In this document: positions 31,968-45,174 of the stretch, one piece after another
How the letters are laid out: each line of letters opens with the position of its first letter
How positions within the stretch are numbered: position 1 is the first letter of the stretch
NCBI GenBank assembly: GCA_001600635.1
Contig: BCKL01000011.1
Coordinates: forward strand, 621,383-685,382
Length of the DNA: 64,000 nt
Reading direction: 5' to 3'
From: Leucosporidium creatinivorum
Taxonomy: Eukaryota > Basidiomycota > Microbotryomycetes > Leucosporidiales > Leucosporidiaceae
The notes under the pieces: model-generated
Database searches by the model: none
Seen by the model: only the letters and a program-made list of their open reading frames with translations
What the model was told of the DNA's origin: nothing
Position numbers and translations under genes: made by a program

Positions 31968-34670
31968 ATGCCCTCAGCGCCGACCACAGCTCCACCTTCG
32001 CCGAACCTCTCCTCCTCGCTGGCCTCCCTCCAATCCGCGCTCACCGCCTCCGACCGCGCCCGTCGTCTTCTCTTCTCCCCGGCATCCGTCAACACTGGTG
32101 ACACGGGATCTACCGAAGAGCCTTACTCTGCTACACAGGAGCTGGCCGATTCGGTCGCCGGTCACTCCGAGTCGTCGTTGCGCGAGCAGGAATTCGCCAG
32201 CGCTCCAGACGAGGAAGGACTGAAGACGCCTCCTCGTTCGCTCAAGAGGGAGGTCTCGCCTCAACTCGGCTCCCGCGCACCCTCCAAGGTCGACATCCTC
32301 TCCGACTCGTCCTGGTCTCAGCTCGGCTCCCCTTCGCCGAACCCCTTCCCCTCCTTCTTCCATCGCGAGGAGGAGCAGTCGCCTTTCCTTCCACCTCTTC
32401 AAGGCACCTCCACCGATGATGAAGAAGAGCACCACATCTACATCAAGGAGGAGGACTGCTCCGACGACGGGCGTGAGCTTCTGCAGCAGGAGTGGTCCGA
32501 GACCCCTTCGGCGCCGGTAGAGGACGACGACGACGTCGCCGAGTATTGCCTCCCCATCACGGGTAGTCAACANGAGAGAGCCGATCTCATCCTGCGCTCG
32601 AGAAGGAGCCAGAGTGACTTCTCGAGGTGGTTGGAGGAGACGATGGCGATGGCTAAAGGGAGCGGCGAGTCGGTGGTGAGCTGCCTCTACTGTGGTCGCT
32701 TCGCAGCCAGTCGCTGATGGACTCGATTGCAGGTCGACTCTGATGATGCGCTCTCCTCCATCGCAGCCGTCACTCGTCAAGCTCGGATGGGCCTCAGCGG
32801 CGGAGGAGGAGCGACGGCAACTTCGCTCACGGGCAGCGAGAGTCGAGTGCTGTTCGACTTTGGCAGCGAGGAGTCTGGAGAGGACTTGATGGAGGAAGAG
32901 GAACCGATGTGGAGGAGCGACACGATGCCTATCAAGCTGGATGAGGAGGTGGTCGAGGAGCCGAGCATGGAGGGGATCGCCGAGGGGGGCGAGAAGGTCG
33001 AGCTGTGAGCTGGACCGGGGTGCAGACGTTTCGAAATCCGAAGACTGACCGTTCTCTCCTTCAGCGCACCTATCGCTACTGAGGAGCAGCCGTCGACTAC
33101 GCCTGCCTCGCCTCCTTCGACGGATCGATGCTGGAGGGTACTTTCGGTCGCCCTCGCGTTCGGATGGCTCGTCTCCTCCCTCTCCCCCTACGTGTTATCA
33201 GTCATCTACGTCTACCTCTTCCCCGCACCATCTCCACCAGCCGAAGTTCTCTTCTCCCCCTTCCTCAACAACTCGACCTTGGCGACTCTCCACCTCGACG
33301 ACTTCTCCGCCGCACCTCTCCCGCTCGGACCCTCCACCTGCCACACCCTCCTTACCGCCCTCTTATCCTTCCTTCTTTTCGCCATCTACCATCTCCACAT
33401 GGCCCGCTCGCAACCCATCACGCGACCTCGCTCTTGTTCCCGCTCCCCCTCTCCCCTCCTCGAGCTCAACCCCTCCTCCATCACCGAAGCTCGCTCTCTT
33501 CTCCCCCTCGCCATTAGCGCCTACCACTCTTCCAACCTCTCTCTCGCGATCACCCACTTCACCACCATCTCCAACCTCGCATGTGCTCCTGCCGACAAAG
33601 CCAGCGCCGCCGAATGGCTTGGTCGAGCGCAGCATCGGCTGGCGAGGGTGACGGGGGAGAGGGAAGGGATGGAAGAGGCGTGCAGAGCGTTTGGACGGTC
33701 GTTGAGGATGGATGGTGGGAATGCGAGTGCTAGGGCGAGTTTGGGGAGGGCAAAGTGGAGGCTCGGCGAGGGGAAGGAGGCGATCAAGCACTTGAGGGCG
33801 GCGCTCAAGAAGGACGAGGAGCTCGCTTTCGCACACGAGTCCCTCGGCAAGGGATATGCTTCGCTATGCGCTACCAACGACTCGACCTCGTCCCACTGGA
33901 TCCTCGCGGAGCAGCACCTTCGCCGAGCTGTTGCTCTCGATCCGGCTACCTCCTACTCGGTCCTCGCCTTCCTCGGCGAGCAGCTCCACACTCGCGGTCG
34001 GACAGCAGAGGCTCGTCAGCTCCTCGAGCAGGCAATTAGCATGCGGATCGACTACCCCGCCGCGCACGCTCGACTCGCCTTCATCGCGACCGAGCAGATG
34101 GATCAGACCCGAGCGACTCAGTGCTGGAGGATGGTCATCGCGTCTCGAGAATCGGGCTTCAACGACCAAGACCTACTCACTAGCACGAGACTCGCCACAC
34201 AAGGTCACACGCCCTTCCTCTCCCTCTACTTTGCCCTCTCTTCCGCCGAGCCCAACGAGCGATTGGCCGTCCTCGACCGAGCGAGGAAGCTCTACCCTTC
34301 CAACACCCTCCTCACCATCCTCCACTCGATCACCCAGCGCCAAGCACACTCTACCTCCATCTCCACCTCGCTCGACTCCCTCCGCCAGCTCGAAGGGATG
34401 CTCTCGCGCCGAGTCACTCGGTTCGGCGATGGACCAGCTGGCATCGAGGGTGGAGATGTCGAGGGAAAGGGGCTGTGGGCGCTGTGNTTGTTGGGGTTGA
34501 ACAAAGGGAAGCAGGCGGAGAAGGTGTACGAGGAGTTTTGGGCCGAGATGAGGGAGAGGAAGGGCGCCGAAGCGGGCGAGGAGAGGCAGCTGGCATTCTT
34601 GGTGATGATGGCGTTCTACGACTTGAAGGGTGTAAAGCGGGGTCAAGCGAAGAGGAGGAGGGAGTTGTAG
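31968..34670 (+). CDS. Membrane-anchored TPR protein of unknown function
   Basis: I do not recognise the family. The N-terminal 350 residues are Ser/Glu-rich and disordered (for example DDEEEHHIYIKEEDCSDDG). Two hydrophobic segments follow: RVLSVALAFGWLVSSLSPYV with VLSVIYVYLF, then CHTLLTALLSFLLFAIYHLH. A soluble C-terminal half of helical TPR-like repeats comes next, including LLPLAISAYHSSNLSLAI, GRSLRMDGGNASARASLGRA, EAIKHLRAALKKDEELAFAH, LRRAVALDPATSYSVLAFLG and LLEQAISMRIDYPAAHARLA. Three exons are joined in the same frame (introns near 32676-32733 and 33008-33064), about 860 residues. It contains two ambiguous bases, N at 32573 and N at 34487, each making one residue unreadable without breaking the frame. 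Confidence 0.8.
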
Positions 34671-34926
34671 CTGGTTGGCTAGCTGGTAGTGCATTTTGTG
34701 CCTCACTCACCGGCTCTGAAAGCTCGGCGAAGATGCTCTCGCCGCTGTCGCTCGGCTTGACGAGGTGGAAACGGCACAAAGCAGAAGCATCGTTGCGGAC
34801 ATCACAAGAAGTAAAGGAGAGACGGACAGAGTACAAATGGAGATGGGTAGCAAAATCGAAAGAGGCGAGGCGGGAGACGAGGGCCGAGTCGGAGGACACA
34901 CGACGGCGAGGAGGGCGAGAGCTGCC
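34671..34926. other. Convergent 3' UTR interval
   Basis: About 256 bases between the TPR-protein stop and the CENP-A stop; no gene seen. Confidence 0.5.
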
Positions 34927-35726
<800 letters not shown>

Positions 35727-36549
35727 GTTGAGTGATCCGTAGTGAGAGGTACGTAGGGGGATAGGTTGTAGCAAGAGCAGAGGCGAGATCGGAGGGGATA
35801 GCGAGACGAGTGAATGGCAGGAGAGAGAGAGAGCTTAGCAGCTCGTCTCGTTCACTTCTGTGCAAGCCAGAGACTTCTCGGCTTCGGCTGGGAGGTGCTC
35901 GAGGCATGTAAACGGTTTAAGCAACGATGTGTAAGGCTTCAGCAGGTCTGATCAGACTCGAGAAGGGCGCTCGGCGAAAGGTCCACCGATTCGCGACGGC
36001 TGTGAGCGAGCTTCGCTGCAGCTTTCTGTCATCTAGCTGATTCTGGAGAGAGTACAGATGTCCCAACCTACTTTGGGTATTCGAGGGAGACCAAGGAAGC
36101 TCTCCTTCGCGGTCACGTCCCCCGTATCGCCTGCGCCGAGCTTCGCAGCGACCTCTCGAGGAACCTCGAGCTTGCTGTAGGACACGGGAGAAGTTAACGC
36201 TCAATGAGAAGTACCTCAAGATCAGCCAGAGCGACGCAAGATCCTCAGGGCGCTGCGTATCAGGCTACAGAGGAAGCAGCCTTGCTCTCCGAGTCGCTCC
36301 GTTCGGCATCGTCAAGATGAGGGCTCAGAGTGCCAAGATCCAAGTAGGAGGCTCGGCAGGGAAGTTAAAGAGGATGATGAAACTGCAGGAGCACTGCTAG
36401 GACCTGAAGATCCCTCTTCGCCATCATCTGAGCTTCGGCGGCTCTTCGCTCTTTCCCTCTTACCTCTCTCTGCTTGTTGAACGTCGTCTCACAGACTCTC
36501 GACGCGCAAAGCGTTTTGACCCTCTCCAGAGCGGTGCGAACTCACTCGA
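35727..36549. promoter_or_regulatory. Divergent upstream interval, CENP-A / WRNIP1
   Basis: About 820 bases between the two starts, with no convincing gene. A minus-strand ATG frame at 35907 (MPRAPPSRSREVSG) is not in register with the CENP-A coding exons. Confidence 0.45.
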
Positions 36550-38778
36550 ATGGCCTCTACCGGTGAGCTCTCTCCTCACCGCTGCTTGCTCGCTAAGCTC
36601 ACGCCGCCTCTCCCCAGTCGAGTGTCCTGCATGCCAGCGTCATATCGCTTCGAGCTGGATCAACTCGCATCTCGACTCTGGCTGTGCTAGCTCTGCTCCT
36701 ACTACCTCTCAGGCCGGCGCGTCCAGCGGAGCGGCCACCGCGTCTAGCAGCGGGAGTCAAATCACCAACAGCAAGAGGAAGGCCGGCGCAGACGCTTCGT
36801 CTATCAATGGAAGCAAGAAGGGAAAAGCTGCAGCTTCCCAAGCCGTCGACGATATTAAGCCTCGCCTGCCGTCGTCCTCCTCCAAGCCGTCCGGCTTCCC
36901 CTCCCAGGCGACTTCTACCGCGGCACCACCACCAACAAAGCGCTTCAAGACCTCGAGCGCCCTCGAAGCAGCCAAGCCTTTGGCTGAGCGCATGCGACCG
37001 AGCTCGCTGGAGGACTTGGTCGGCCAGGAGCAGCTTCTCGGCGAAGGAGCTCTGCTGCGAGGGTTGATCGAAGCCGACAAGGTCGGAAGTGTGCTGTTTT
37101 GGGGACCGCCGGTGAGCCTGCGGCCGGCCCATCACCCACAGACTGCAGCCGAGAAGACGAACTGACTCTCAACCCTCGGCCTTGCTGCAGGGGACGGGCA
37201 AGACCACTATCGCAAGGGTCATCGCTCACAGCACAAGCAGCGTTTTCAAAGAAGTGGGTCCTCACTCGCAAGGCCGCGTTGGCTGCTTGAACTGACCCCT
37301 CGTCGGGCTTTCGCAGCTCTCGGCGACGAATGCCTCGACCGCTGACTTACGCAAGGTCTTCGAGGAGGCCACAAATCTCCTCAAGTTGACTGGAAGGAAG
37401 ACTGTGCTTTTCATCGACGAGATCCAGCGCTTCAACAAGGCGCAGCAGGACAGCGTGAGTCCTCCTCCTGCTCCTACTCGCCACGTTCCCCGCTGACCTC
37501 CGTTCCTACCACTCATCTACTATCACAAACAGCTCCTTCCCGTCGTCGAAGCTGGACTCATCTCCCTCATCGCCTCTACCACCGAGAACCCTTCCTTCCG
37601 CGTCAACGGCGCACTCCTCTCTCGCTGCCGAGTCTTCGTGCTCACCAAGCTCTCGGCCGACGACATTTACAGGCTATTAGTCCGAGCGCTGAGGAAGGTC
37701 TCCACCAATGATGAGCCGATCGAAGCCTCAAAGCTAGAGCCAACCAATTCATTACCCACGCCAAGCACGAGCGCTCTTCCTTCCTCCGCCGAGTCGACCC
37801 CACTACCACCTGGACCCATCGACGAGTCGCTCCTTCGCTTCCTCGCTTCTGCCGCCGATGGAGATGCGCGAGTAGCTCTGTCCTCTCTCGAGCTGGCCAT
37901 CTCGGCGACGAGGGACTCCAAGGGACCTCCGCTGACGAGGGAGGAGCTCAAGGCGCAGCTACGAAAGGCGCATCTGCAGTACGACAGGTCGGGAGGTGAG
38001 TTGATCCGCTGACTGTTCAGCGAGCAGAGCTGACGACTCGGGTCTTTCTTAGATCACCACTACGATACGATCTCGGCGCTGCACAAGGCGGTTCGAGGGA
38101 GCGACGCCAATGCTGCTCTCTACTGGCTAGCAAGGATGCTACAGGGTGGAGACGACCCTCTCTATGTCGCACGCAGGCTCATCAGGATGGTGAGCGTTTC
38201 CTGTTTTGCTTGCCTAATCTCCGTTGACCTCTCCTTCGCCCACACAGGCCAGCGAAGACATCGGCCTCGCCAATCCCTCCGCCCTCCCTCAAGCCGTCGC
38301 CGCATACCAAGCTACCCAGCTACTAGGCATGCCCGAGTGTGACTGCATCCTCGCTCAAGTCGTCGTCATGCTCGCCGAGTCGCCAAAGTCGATTCGGACG
38401 TACAAAGCTTATGGCAAGGCGAAGGCCCTAGTCGCGAATGAGGAGGCGTGGCCAGTGCCGATGCACATTCGCAACGCCCCGACGGGATTGATGAAGAGCT
38501 TGGGAATGGGCCGAGACTATCGGTACAATCCCGGATATCTACACCCGGTCTCTCAGCCTTTTCTCCCACCCGAGCTCGTTGGTCGACCCGAAGCTCAGTT
38601 CCTGCAAGACGAGGAATCGGTCGAGGGGAAGAAGTACGATGAGGCGGCGTTGCGCGAGTGGGAGTGGAAGGAGCTGGGAGGGAAGAAGTGGGAGGGAAGG
38701 GAGGAGATGATGCGCAAGTTGGAAGAGGGTGGGGAGCTCGGCGGAGAGGGCGAGATAGATGGAGGGCCAGCAGCTTGA
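36550..38778 (+). CDS. MGS1: WRNIP1/Mgs1/RarA AAA+ ATPase with UBZ finger
   Basis: Replication-fork maintenance ATPase that acts with PCNA and ubiquitinated proteins. The start is ATG GCC TCT ACC G followed by an intron, giving [20 protein letters not shown], a UBZ4-type ubiquitin-binding finger (CxxC, then HLDSGC). A Ser-rich linker with a KRK signal ([12 protein letters not shown]) leads to [20 protein letters not shown], the family signature. Walker A is [15 protein letters not shown], Walker [18 protein letters not shown] and sensor 1 [20 protein letters not shown]. The C-terminal MgsA-type helical domain includes [37 protein letters not shown] and [14 protein letters not shown]. About 590 residues, eight or so exons. 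The Glu/Gly-rich extreme C-terminus ([15 protein letters not shown]) is lineage-specific. Confidence 0.96.
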
Positions 38779-39043
38779 GACATTTACTGAGCAGATGAGA
38801 TGAAACGCTCGCTGCCCTCTCGATCTCCTCATGCGCGGGCTCGCGAGCTGCCATCACGACCGAGTCGAAACTGAGATATATCACGCGCTCGCCGACCGAA
38901 TACCGACCATATGGGCGCCAAGGGACCAAGAAAAGAGGTGTTAAGAAGAGGAGAAGAAAGGGTAAGAAAGGAAGAAGGGATGAAATATGGACGGGCACAA
39001 AAGGCGATTGAGGAGGCGGGGGACCGAACTACCGAGAACGAGG

Positions 39044-40481
39044 TTACTCCTCCTCCTGACCTTGACTGGGCTGGCGGAACTTGAGGTGCATCTATGCGTG
39101 AGAGGAGGGTGATCGAAGAGGAGCAAGAAGAGCGAAGCGCAAGGTCAGCGAGGTTGTAAGGCAAAGACGAGCGGCGGCGGCGACGAACCGTGAAGAAGTC
39201 GATGATCTGCGCGTTCGATACAAGTAGGAGAAAGTCAGAAAGCGCCTTCGTCTGACGGTACAGCAGGTCAGCACTCACGCGCTGAGGGCATCGTTCACGT
39301 GCGATGGCGGATGGCACGTATGTGACCGTGCCGTCCTCCTTCCTGCGAGTGAAGACAGGGTTAGCATGCCGGACGGATGGAAAGAAATCAGGAGTACTGA
39401 CCACTCGAGAAGGAACCGAAGGCCGGTGTTCTCCTCCGGCTCGTTGTCGACGGTATCGACCTTCTTGACGAGCTCCTGCGAAAGCGAGAACCGAGCATCA
39501 GCGCATCGTTCTACGAGCCTCCGAACGAGAGACTGGACTCACATCCCAATCGTGCTCCTTGTCCGCATACTTCTGATCGTGTGTCGAGTACTTGTGGTCG
39601 TCGACCACATCCTCCTCATCGACCTCCTCCTCCTGCTCCTCCTCGGCCTGCTCCTCCTCGACCTCGACCTTGGTCTCCTTCTTCGCTTTCTTAGCGACGG
39701 GAGCCTTCTTCTCCTTCTTCTCCTTCTTGGGAGGAGGCGACGCCTTCTTCGCCTTGGACGAGGTGCCGTTGGACTTGGTAGAGGCGGCGGACTTCCTGCG
39801 CGACTTGGGGGCCTCCTCCTCCTCCTCATCATCGTCCTCAACGACCTTGGACGCCCGTCGCTTCTTGCTGTCGCCCTTCGTAGGCTGCTCGTAGCCCTGC
39901 ATGGCTTCAGCCTCTTCCTCGGATCCAGGGGGGAACCGCTCGTGCGCCTCCTTGGCGGGGACCTTGGCCCAGTACTTGTTGACGAGCTCGGGGCATCCCC
40001 TGTAGGAGGTGTAGGGCGAGGGAGCACGCGCTAAACGAACGAGCGCGTCGAGAGGGGAAGCGAGAGCCAACTCACTCAGCCGACTCCTCTTCGATCCAAG
40101 TAAGCTCGCCGGGGTATCCTACCCACGAAACGTAGTACTCGAGGGCATACTTCTTGGCCTATGGCAGAGGAAGCCGAGAGCAAGGCGAAGGGGAATCAGC
40201 GACGCGCTCTCTGATCTTGTTTGCCCATGCTCCAAGTGCCGTTCTGTAGCTTTGCGACGCGCTTCGGGAAGGGAGACCAGGTACTCACCAGCCTCCTGTG
40301 TGAAATGACCTTCTCGACTTCGTCTGTAGGCGTACAAGAGCGCACGAGGGGAGGCAAAGACCGGGTCAGCTCGTCGCGTCTGGCAGCTCGTTTGGGCTGC
40401 TTGCTCACACTCTGCCTCGTCCTCTGATTCAGGCTCGGGCTGCGACTTTCTCCTGCTAGCTTTACCGTAGTTCTTGGGCAT
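39044..40481 (-). CDS. swi6: Heterochromatin protein 1 (chromodomain plus chromoshadow)
   Basis: Reader of H3K9 methylation that dimerises on heterochromatin. The start MPKNYGKASRRKSQPEPESE runs into the chromodomain: EYEVEKVISHRRL, AKKYALEYYVSWVGYPGELT, then WIEEESAECPELVNKYW. The aromatic cage is present (Tyr of EYEVE, Trp and Tyr of SWVGY). The hinge is long and charged (KKRRASKVVEDDDEEEEEAP, KKEKKEKKAPVAKKAKKETK, EEEQAEEEQEEEVDEED), the type that binds nucleic acid in HP1 proteins. The chromoshadow follows: DELVKKVDTVDNEPEENTGL, RFLLEWKEDGTVTYVPSAI, ARERCPQRIIDFFTMHLKFR. It is split into about eight exons, roughly 320-330 residues. It is convergent with MGS1 and encodes the expected reader of the mark written by the Clr4-type gene in this window. 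Confidence 0.95.
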
Positions 40482-40888
40482 TTCTGTAGCGTGTCGAGGC
40501 GGAGAGATGAGAACGAGAGATTTGGGAGAGGGTCAAGAAGGGGGCGGACTGCGAGGCGCCAAACTGAGCAAGACCCCTCAACACTTTTGCTGTAGCTTGA
40601 TACGGTAAATCTACTTTTTTTGACTACTCTGATATCGCCTCAGCTTGTCCAGCTGCGCTGCTTCCCTGCAGAAACCTTCCGCAGCGAGTGTCCTGCACCT
40701 CCTTCGAGCTCGGCGAAGAACCCGGCGGCCGTACAGAGGCTCTCTCGTGTCTTTTGAAAGTCCTGTACCATTTTGGGACGATAGGCTTGACCGACACTTG
40801 ACGAATCCGAAGCACCGGTTTCCCTGAGAGCCGAGCCGTCTCCGCAACTCAGCGCGATTCGCTGGTCTTGCTCCGTCCAACTCGAACG
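40482..40888. promoter_or_regulatory. Divergent promoter interval, HP1 / b5-acyl-CoA dehydrogenase
   Basis: About 407 bases between divergent starts, including a T-run near 40615. No coding feature was supported. Confidence 0.45.
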
Positions 40889-43267
40889 ATGAAGTCCTAC
40901 ACAGCAGCAGAAGTCTCCAAGCATGACAAGGAAGGGGATTTGTGGACGGTGATCAATGGGGACGTCTATGTGAGCCGCCTGTGCTGGGTTTAGCGCCCGT
41001 TGCGAGCAAGCTGACCTTGTCTTCCTGCAGGACCTCTCGCGGTTCCTCGACATGCACCCGGGAGGATCAGGAGTACTGCTAGCTAGTGGTATCGCCGGTG
41101 GAGACAGCTCAGAGGCCTTCTTCAGTCTTCATCGCTCGGAGGTGAGTGGTTGCTGGCGCCGAAGCTCGACAATTCGCTCACATCTCCATCCACCTGCTGC
41201 AGGTTCTCACCAAGTACCAACGCTACAAGATCGGTACCCTCTCGGATCCCACCGGCTCCCCCTACCTCCTTCCCATCGCTGGCGAGCTCTCCCAAGTCCC
41301 CTCGGCCGAGCCTCCCTGGCTCGTTCCCACCTACCGCTCGCCGTACTTCAAAGACTCGCACTACGCTCTACAGAAGGAGATGCGTTTCTTCTTCGACACC
41401 TACGTCAAGAAGGAGGCACGCGAGCGCGAGGTCAGCCATGAGCCGCCCTCGGCCGAGCTGATGTTACTGATGGGCAGTCCGAGGTGGGAGATCAGTGAGC
41501 ACTTGCGGCGGGGGAGAATCGAGCCGGTACTGATCTGATCTGACTCTCCTGCTCATAGATGCCATGCGCATGGGACCCGGCGAGCATCTCCAAGGCCGAA
41601 AGCTGCCTGGAGGAGTTTCGCCCGACGAGTTCGACTACTTCCACGAGATGGTGGTCGTTCAAGAGCTCGTGCGAATCGGTAGTCCAGGGTACATGGCCGG
41701 ACTTCAAGCCGGCATGGTCATCGGTGAGTAGCGACTGTCGGGAGCTGTCCACCGCCCGATCTCGGCGCTGATTCGGCTCCTTCTTTGTCTCCTCCTTCCG
41801 CCTCTCCTTCATCCCCAACAGGTCTCCCACCTGTCCTCAACTTTGGCACAGACAAGATGAAGGCCGAGGTGCTCCCCGAGATCCTGGCGTACGCTCTCGT
41901 CTTGAGCCTATCGACGGGCCTCGCTGACCTCCTACGTCTCGCAGCGGTCGCAAGTTCATCTCTCTCGCCATCAGCGAGGCGGCAGCCGGCAGTGATGTGC
42001 AAGGCATGACCACGAGGGCAACCAAGACGGCCGACGGCAAGTTCTGGGAGGTTACGGGCACCAAGGTGAGCGCCGAAGCTCGCTCGGATACCCCAGTATC
42101 TAGGGTAGCTACTACCAACCTCGATTTCGCGTTTTAGAAGTGGATAACGCAGGGTCATCGCTCAGACTTCTTCATGACCGGCGTTCGGACTGGCGACCGC
42201 TCGCTCTCCATGCTCCTCATCCCTCGCTCCGAGCAAGTCCACACCAAGGTCATCAAGACGTCCTACTCTCACGCCGCCGGAACTGCCTTTGTGACCTTCG
42301 ACAAAGCCCGCGTACCGGTCGAGAACTGCCTCGGCGGCGAAGGAAACGGCATCAAGGTCATCCTGTCGAACTTCAATCATGAGAGGCAAGTCGGCTGTCT
42401 GCAGGTATTCGACAAGCCTCTGACTAATCTCCCTACATCCCGCAGGTTGGTCATTTGCCACCGTATTGCCCGTCAAAGCCGCACCATCTACGAGGAGACG
42501 ATGAAGTGGGCGCACCTTCGCAAGGTGTTCGGCAAGCCTCTCATTGAGAACCCCGTTATTCGTCAGAAGTGAGCTCTTCTCCTACCTCTCTCAGCTACCT
42601 ATACTTCCTGAGCCGCGACACGAGCTGACCTTATACCCTCCCCTTCTCCTCGAACCGCGCTTGCTCGCTGTGCCCTGCTCGGCGATCGCAGACTCGCCAA
42701 GATGATTGCCAAAGTTGACGCTGGACAAGCGTGGCTCGAGCACATCGTTTTCCAAATGCATGTTAGACTCTCCAAGCTTGCTCGAAGCCCAGCTGACTCT
42801 TCTAAACAGGTGCAACATGACCTACCAGGAGCAAGCCCAGCGTCTCGCTGGACCCATGGCGCTCCTCAAGTTCTACCTCTCACGCTCGCAAGGAGAGATC
42901 GTCGATGATGCCGTGCAGATCTGGGGAGGCCGAGGTATCACGCAGGGTGGCATGGGCGTTTACATCGAGTGAGTGGCCCAGCGCCGAGCTCGTCGTCTCT
43001 TCTCGTTCGCCACGTTGACCCTCGCACCCATCTACAGGCAAGCTCAAAGGACGTTCAAGTTTGATTCAATTGTGCGTGACTTGGTTCCAGCTCCCTATGA
43101 CCTTTGCTGATCCTTCTCCACCCGCAGCTCGGCGGCTCCGAGGAAGGTGAGCTCGTCTCCATCGCCTCCGGCCGGCTCGTCGCTGATTTCTGTCCCTCAC
43201 TCAAACAGTTCTTGCGGATCTCGGTGTACGTCAGGCTAGCAAGATCATGCCCAAGGCGGTGCTGTAG
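40889..43267 (+). CDS. Cytochrome b5-acyl-CoA dehydrogenase fusion
   Basis: Flavoenzyme that oxidises acyl-CoA thioesters, fused to a heme-binding domain. The N-terminus is a cytochrome b5 fold: MKSYTAAEVSKHDKEGDLWT, VINGDVYDLSRFLDMHPGG, with the His of HPGG and a second His in AFFSLHRSE as axial ligands. The dehydrogenase follows with MRMGPGEHLQGRKLPGGV, FHEMVVVQELVRIGSPGYMA, SLAISEAAAGSDVQGMTTRA and KKWITQGHRSDFFMTGVRTG. Then come FDKARVPVENCLGGEGNG and DDAVQIWGGRGITQGGMGVY. About 12 introns; roughly 550 residues ending KIMPKAVL, without a peroxisomal SKL tail. This b5-first architecture is common in fungi; the substrate chain length is unknown. Confidence 0.93.
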
Positions 43268-43501
43268 TTCGGCGGGACTTGCTCGCCCGGCGCAGTGAAG
43301 GAGTCGAACAGCTTGGGTAGAGGTCGGACAAGCAGGTTCTGTGCATAGCGGTTGAGAATGTGACAGACTATTACGGTCACACTGGGCGTCACCGATGAAC
43401 GCCTTCGCCGAGTTGCCGAGCTTTCGCGGGAACCAGAGCAATGGTGACTAAAGTGATGCGATACAGGATGCTACAAGGTGTACAGAGTCTATTCTAGGGA
43501 T
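43268..43501. other. Convergent 3' UTR interval
   Basis: About 234 bases between convergent stops; nothing else seen. Confidence 0.5.
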
Positions 43502-44746
43502 CTAGTTCACATCTACCTTCTCCAACCTGTTCAACCTCCTCCTCTCGGCACTTTCATCCCGCCTCTCGGCGCTCGTCGGCCTCCTCACCTCCGGCACCTC
43601 CACCACGCTCACGCTCTCATCCACCCAAGGCATCCCCAGCTCATGACCCTGCCTCACAGTGACACTCCTCCCCCTCTTGAGCCCCTCCTCCGGCTTGGCA
43701 ATCTCCGCCATCGCCGAGGTCGAATCGCAAGTAACGCCAGCGAGAGCCTCCTCGTCCGAGAGTCGACGCGCCTCCACGCGACGATGGTGGGAGGGGTTGA
43801 GGATGAAGTAGAGGGCGAAGATGACGAGCTCGAATCCGACGACGATGGCGTATGAGCACGAGGCGAGGGTATCGAACGCTCCCGAGCTGAAAAGGAGGGA
43901 CAAAGTGGAGAAGACGCCACCGATGGCGTCAACGGCGAGGAAGAGGAGTGACACGCCGATGACTGAGCGAGAGATGAGAGGGAGGGAGCGAGAAGAATGT
44001 CAGCACCAGAGCATTGCGAAGTCGCCGCTCAAACCGAGCAAGACTCACCAGCTTTGTACTTGTACACCTCGTACAGCTGAGGCAATAAGCCCGCTGCAAT
44101 CAACACAGCCGACAGCACTCCAGCGGCGGTAGTGACTCCCGTGATGCCCCTAGCTTCCGCTGCACGAGCGCCGAGGATCCATCCAGCCTCGAGCCCTCCT
44201 GCGAAAATGAACGAAAGGGCGGTAACGGTGACGGCGTAGGTCGTCGACTTGCGCTTGTCGTATATGAGGGTTTGGGCGTAGGCGACGGCTGAGAGGGCGC
44301 AGAAGCACTGGGGTCTTTGAAGGGGAGAAAGGCGGCCCGTCAGCTTCAGCGCCGAGCATCGAGGCCTGGGTTGGAGACTCACTGGACGATGAGGGGGATA
44401 GCGAGTTCCTTCAAGACACAGTACGCGCCCAGCCAGATGCCTCCCAAGAACCAAATGAGGAGCATAGCGGAAGATAGCCCGGCGGTATCCTTTCGGCGCC
44501 AACTCTTCCACTAGAGGAGAGGGAGTAAGAGTCAGCATACGATCAGCTGCAGTCCTGCAATGAACTGAGCTCGCAAGCTAAAGGACTCACTACTTGCGGC
44601 AGTAGTTGGATGGACCAGCAGACGGCACCTTTAAGCGTGAAGAGTGGAGAATCATTGGTGAGCTGAGTAGAGCTTCGATGATACAGTGAAGACTCACCAA
44701 TGGTACCAAATACATTCTCAGCCACATGGTTTGCGATGACAGTCAT
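43502..44746 (-). CDS. PQ-loop repeat membrane protein, tandem copy A
   Basis: Seven-helix PQ-loop (SWEET-like fold) protein, a family that includes vacuolar cationic amino-acid exporters and cystinosin. The start is MTVIANHVAENVFGTIG. The first PQ-loop spans an intron: AVCWSIQLLPQ, then VWKSWRRKDTAGLSSAMLLI. Hydrophobic helices follow (WFLGGIWLGAYCVLKELAIP, PQCFCALSAVAYAQTLIYDK, ALSFIFAGGLEAGWILGARA). The second PQ-loop is GVLSAVLIAAGLLPQLYEVY, then VIGVSLLFLAVDAIGGVFST. The cytosolic tail is about 80 residues, Glu/Arg-rich, ending LEKVDVN. About 300 residues. It shares sequence, helix order and intron placement with copy B just upstream, so the pair is a tandem duplication. Confidence 0.9.
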
Positions 44747-45174
44747 TGCTGTTGAGATGAGAGTAGTTGGAGAAGAGCAAGTCGCGAGAGAAGGAAGGGG
44801 GAGAGGCCAGGGGTCAAAGCGTTGAGGGGGTGGAAGTTGAGTGAGAGCTCAGGCGGCGAGTCCACTGGTGCTGTTGGATAGCTTGATGAGTACAAGAGAG
44901 AGAGAATGCTCGAGTCGAACAGAAGTAGATGCGTCGCTGGCGGGAAAGAGGCTGCAGCCGCGCCGGTCGCGAAACGGCGTCTCGAAGAGAGAGCGAGCCA
45001 ATCCTCTGCTGTGAGGCGGCCTCAGCGAGTGAATACGCGACTGTGCATAGTGCTGTGTCAGTGATTCGCTAGACTGTAAGGCAGGCGCGATGCGACGTAC
45101 AACAGCAGAGTAATTGCGCGCGCGATCTCTATAATCCGAACGCCGAAGCGCCAATCTACATCATATCATCTGTA
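44747..45174. other. Spacer between tandem PQ-loop genes
   Basis: About 430 bases between copy B's stop and copy A's start; promoter of copy A. No other gene was recognised. Confidence 0.5.

Noticed and set aside
31974-32780. 268-residue minus-strand open frame
   Set aside because: Antisense to the first exon of the TPR protein, whose frame continues across introns; no protein-like features in the antisense.
39366-40034. 222-residue plus-strand open frame rich in Leu
   Set aside because: Mirror of the charged HP1 hinge on the other strand; Leu and Ser runs arise from Lys/Glu codons.
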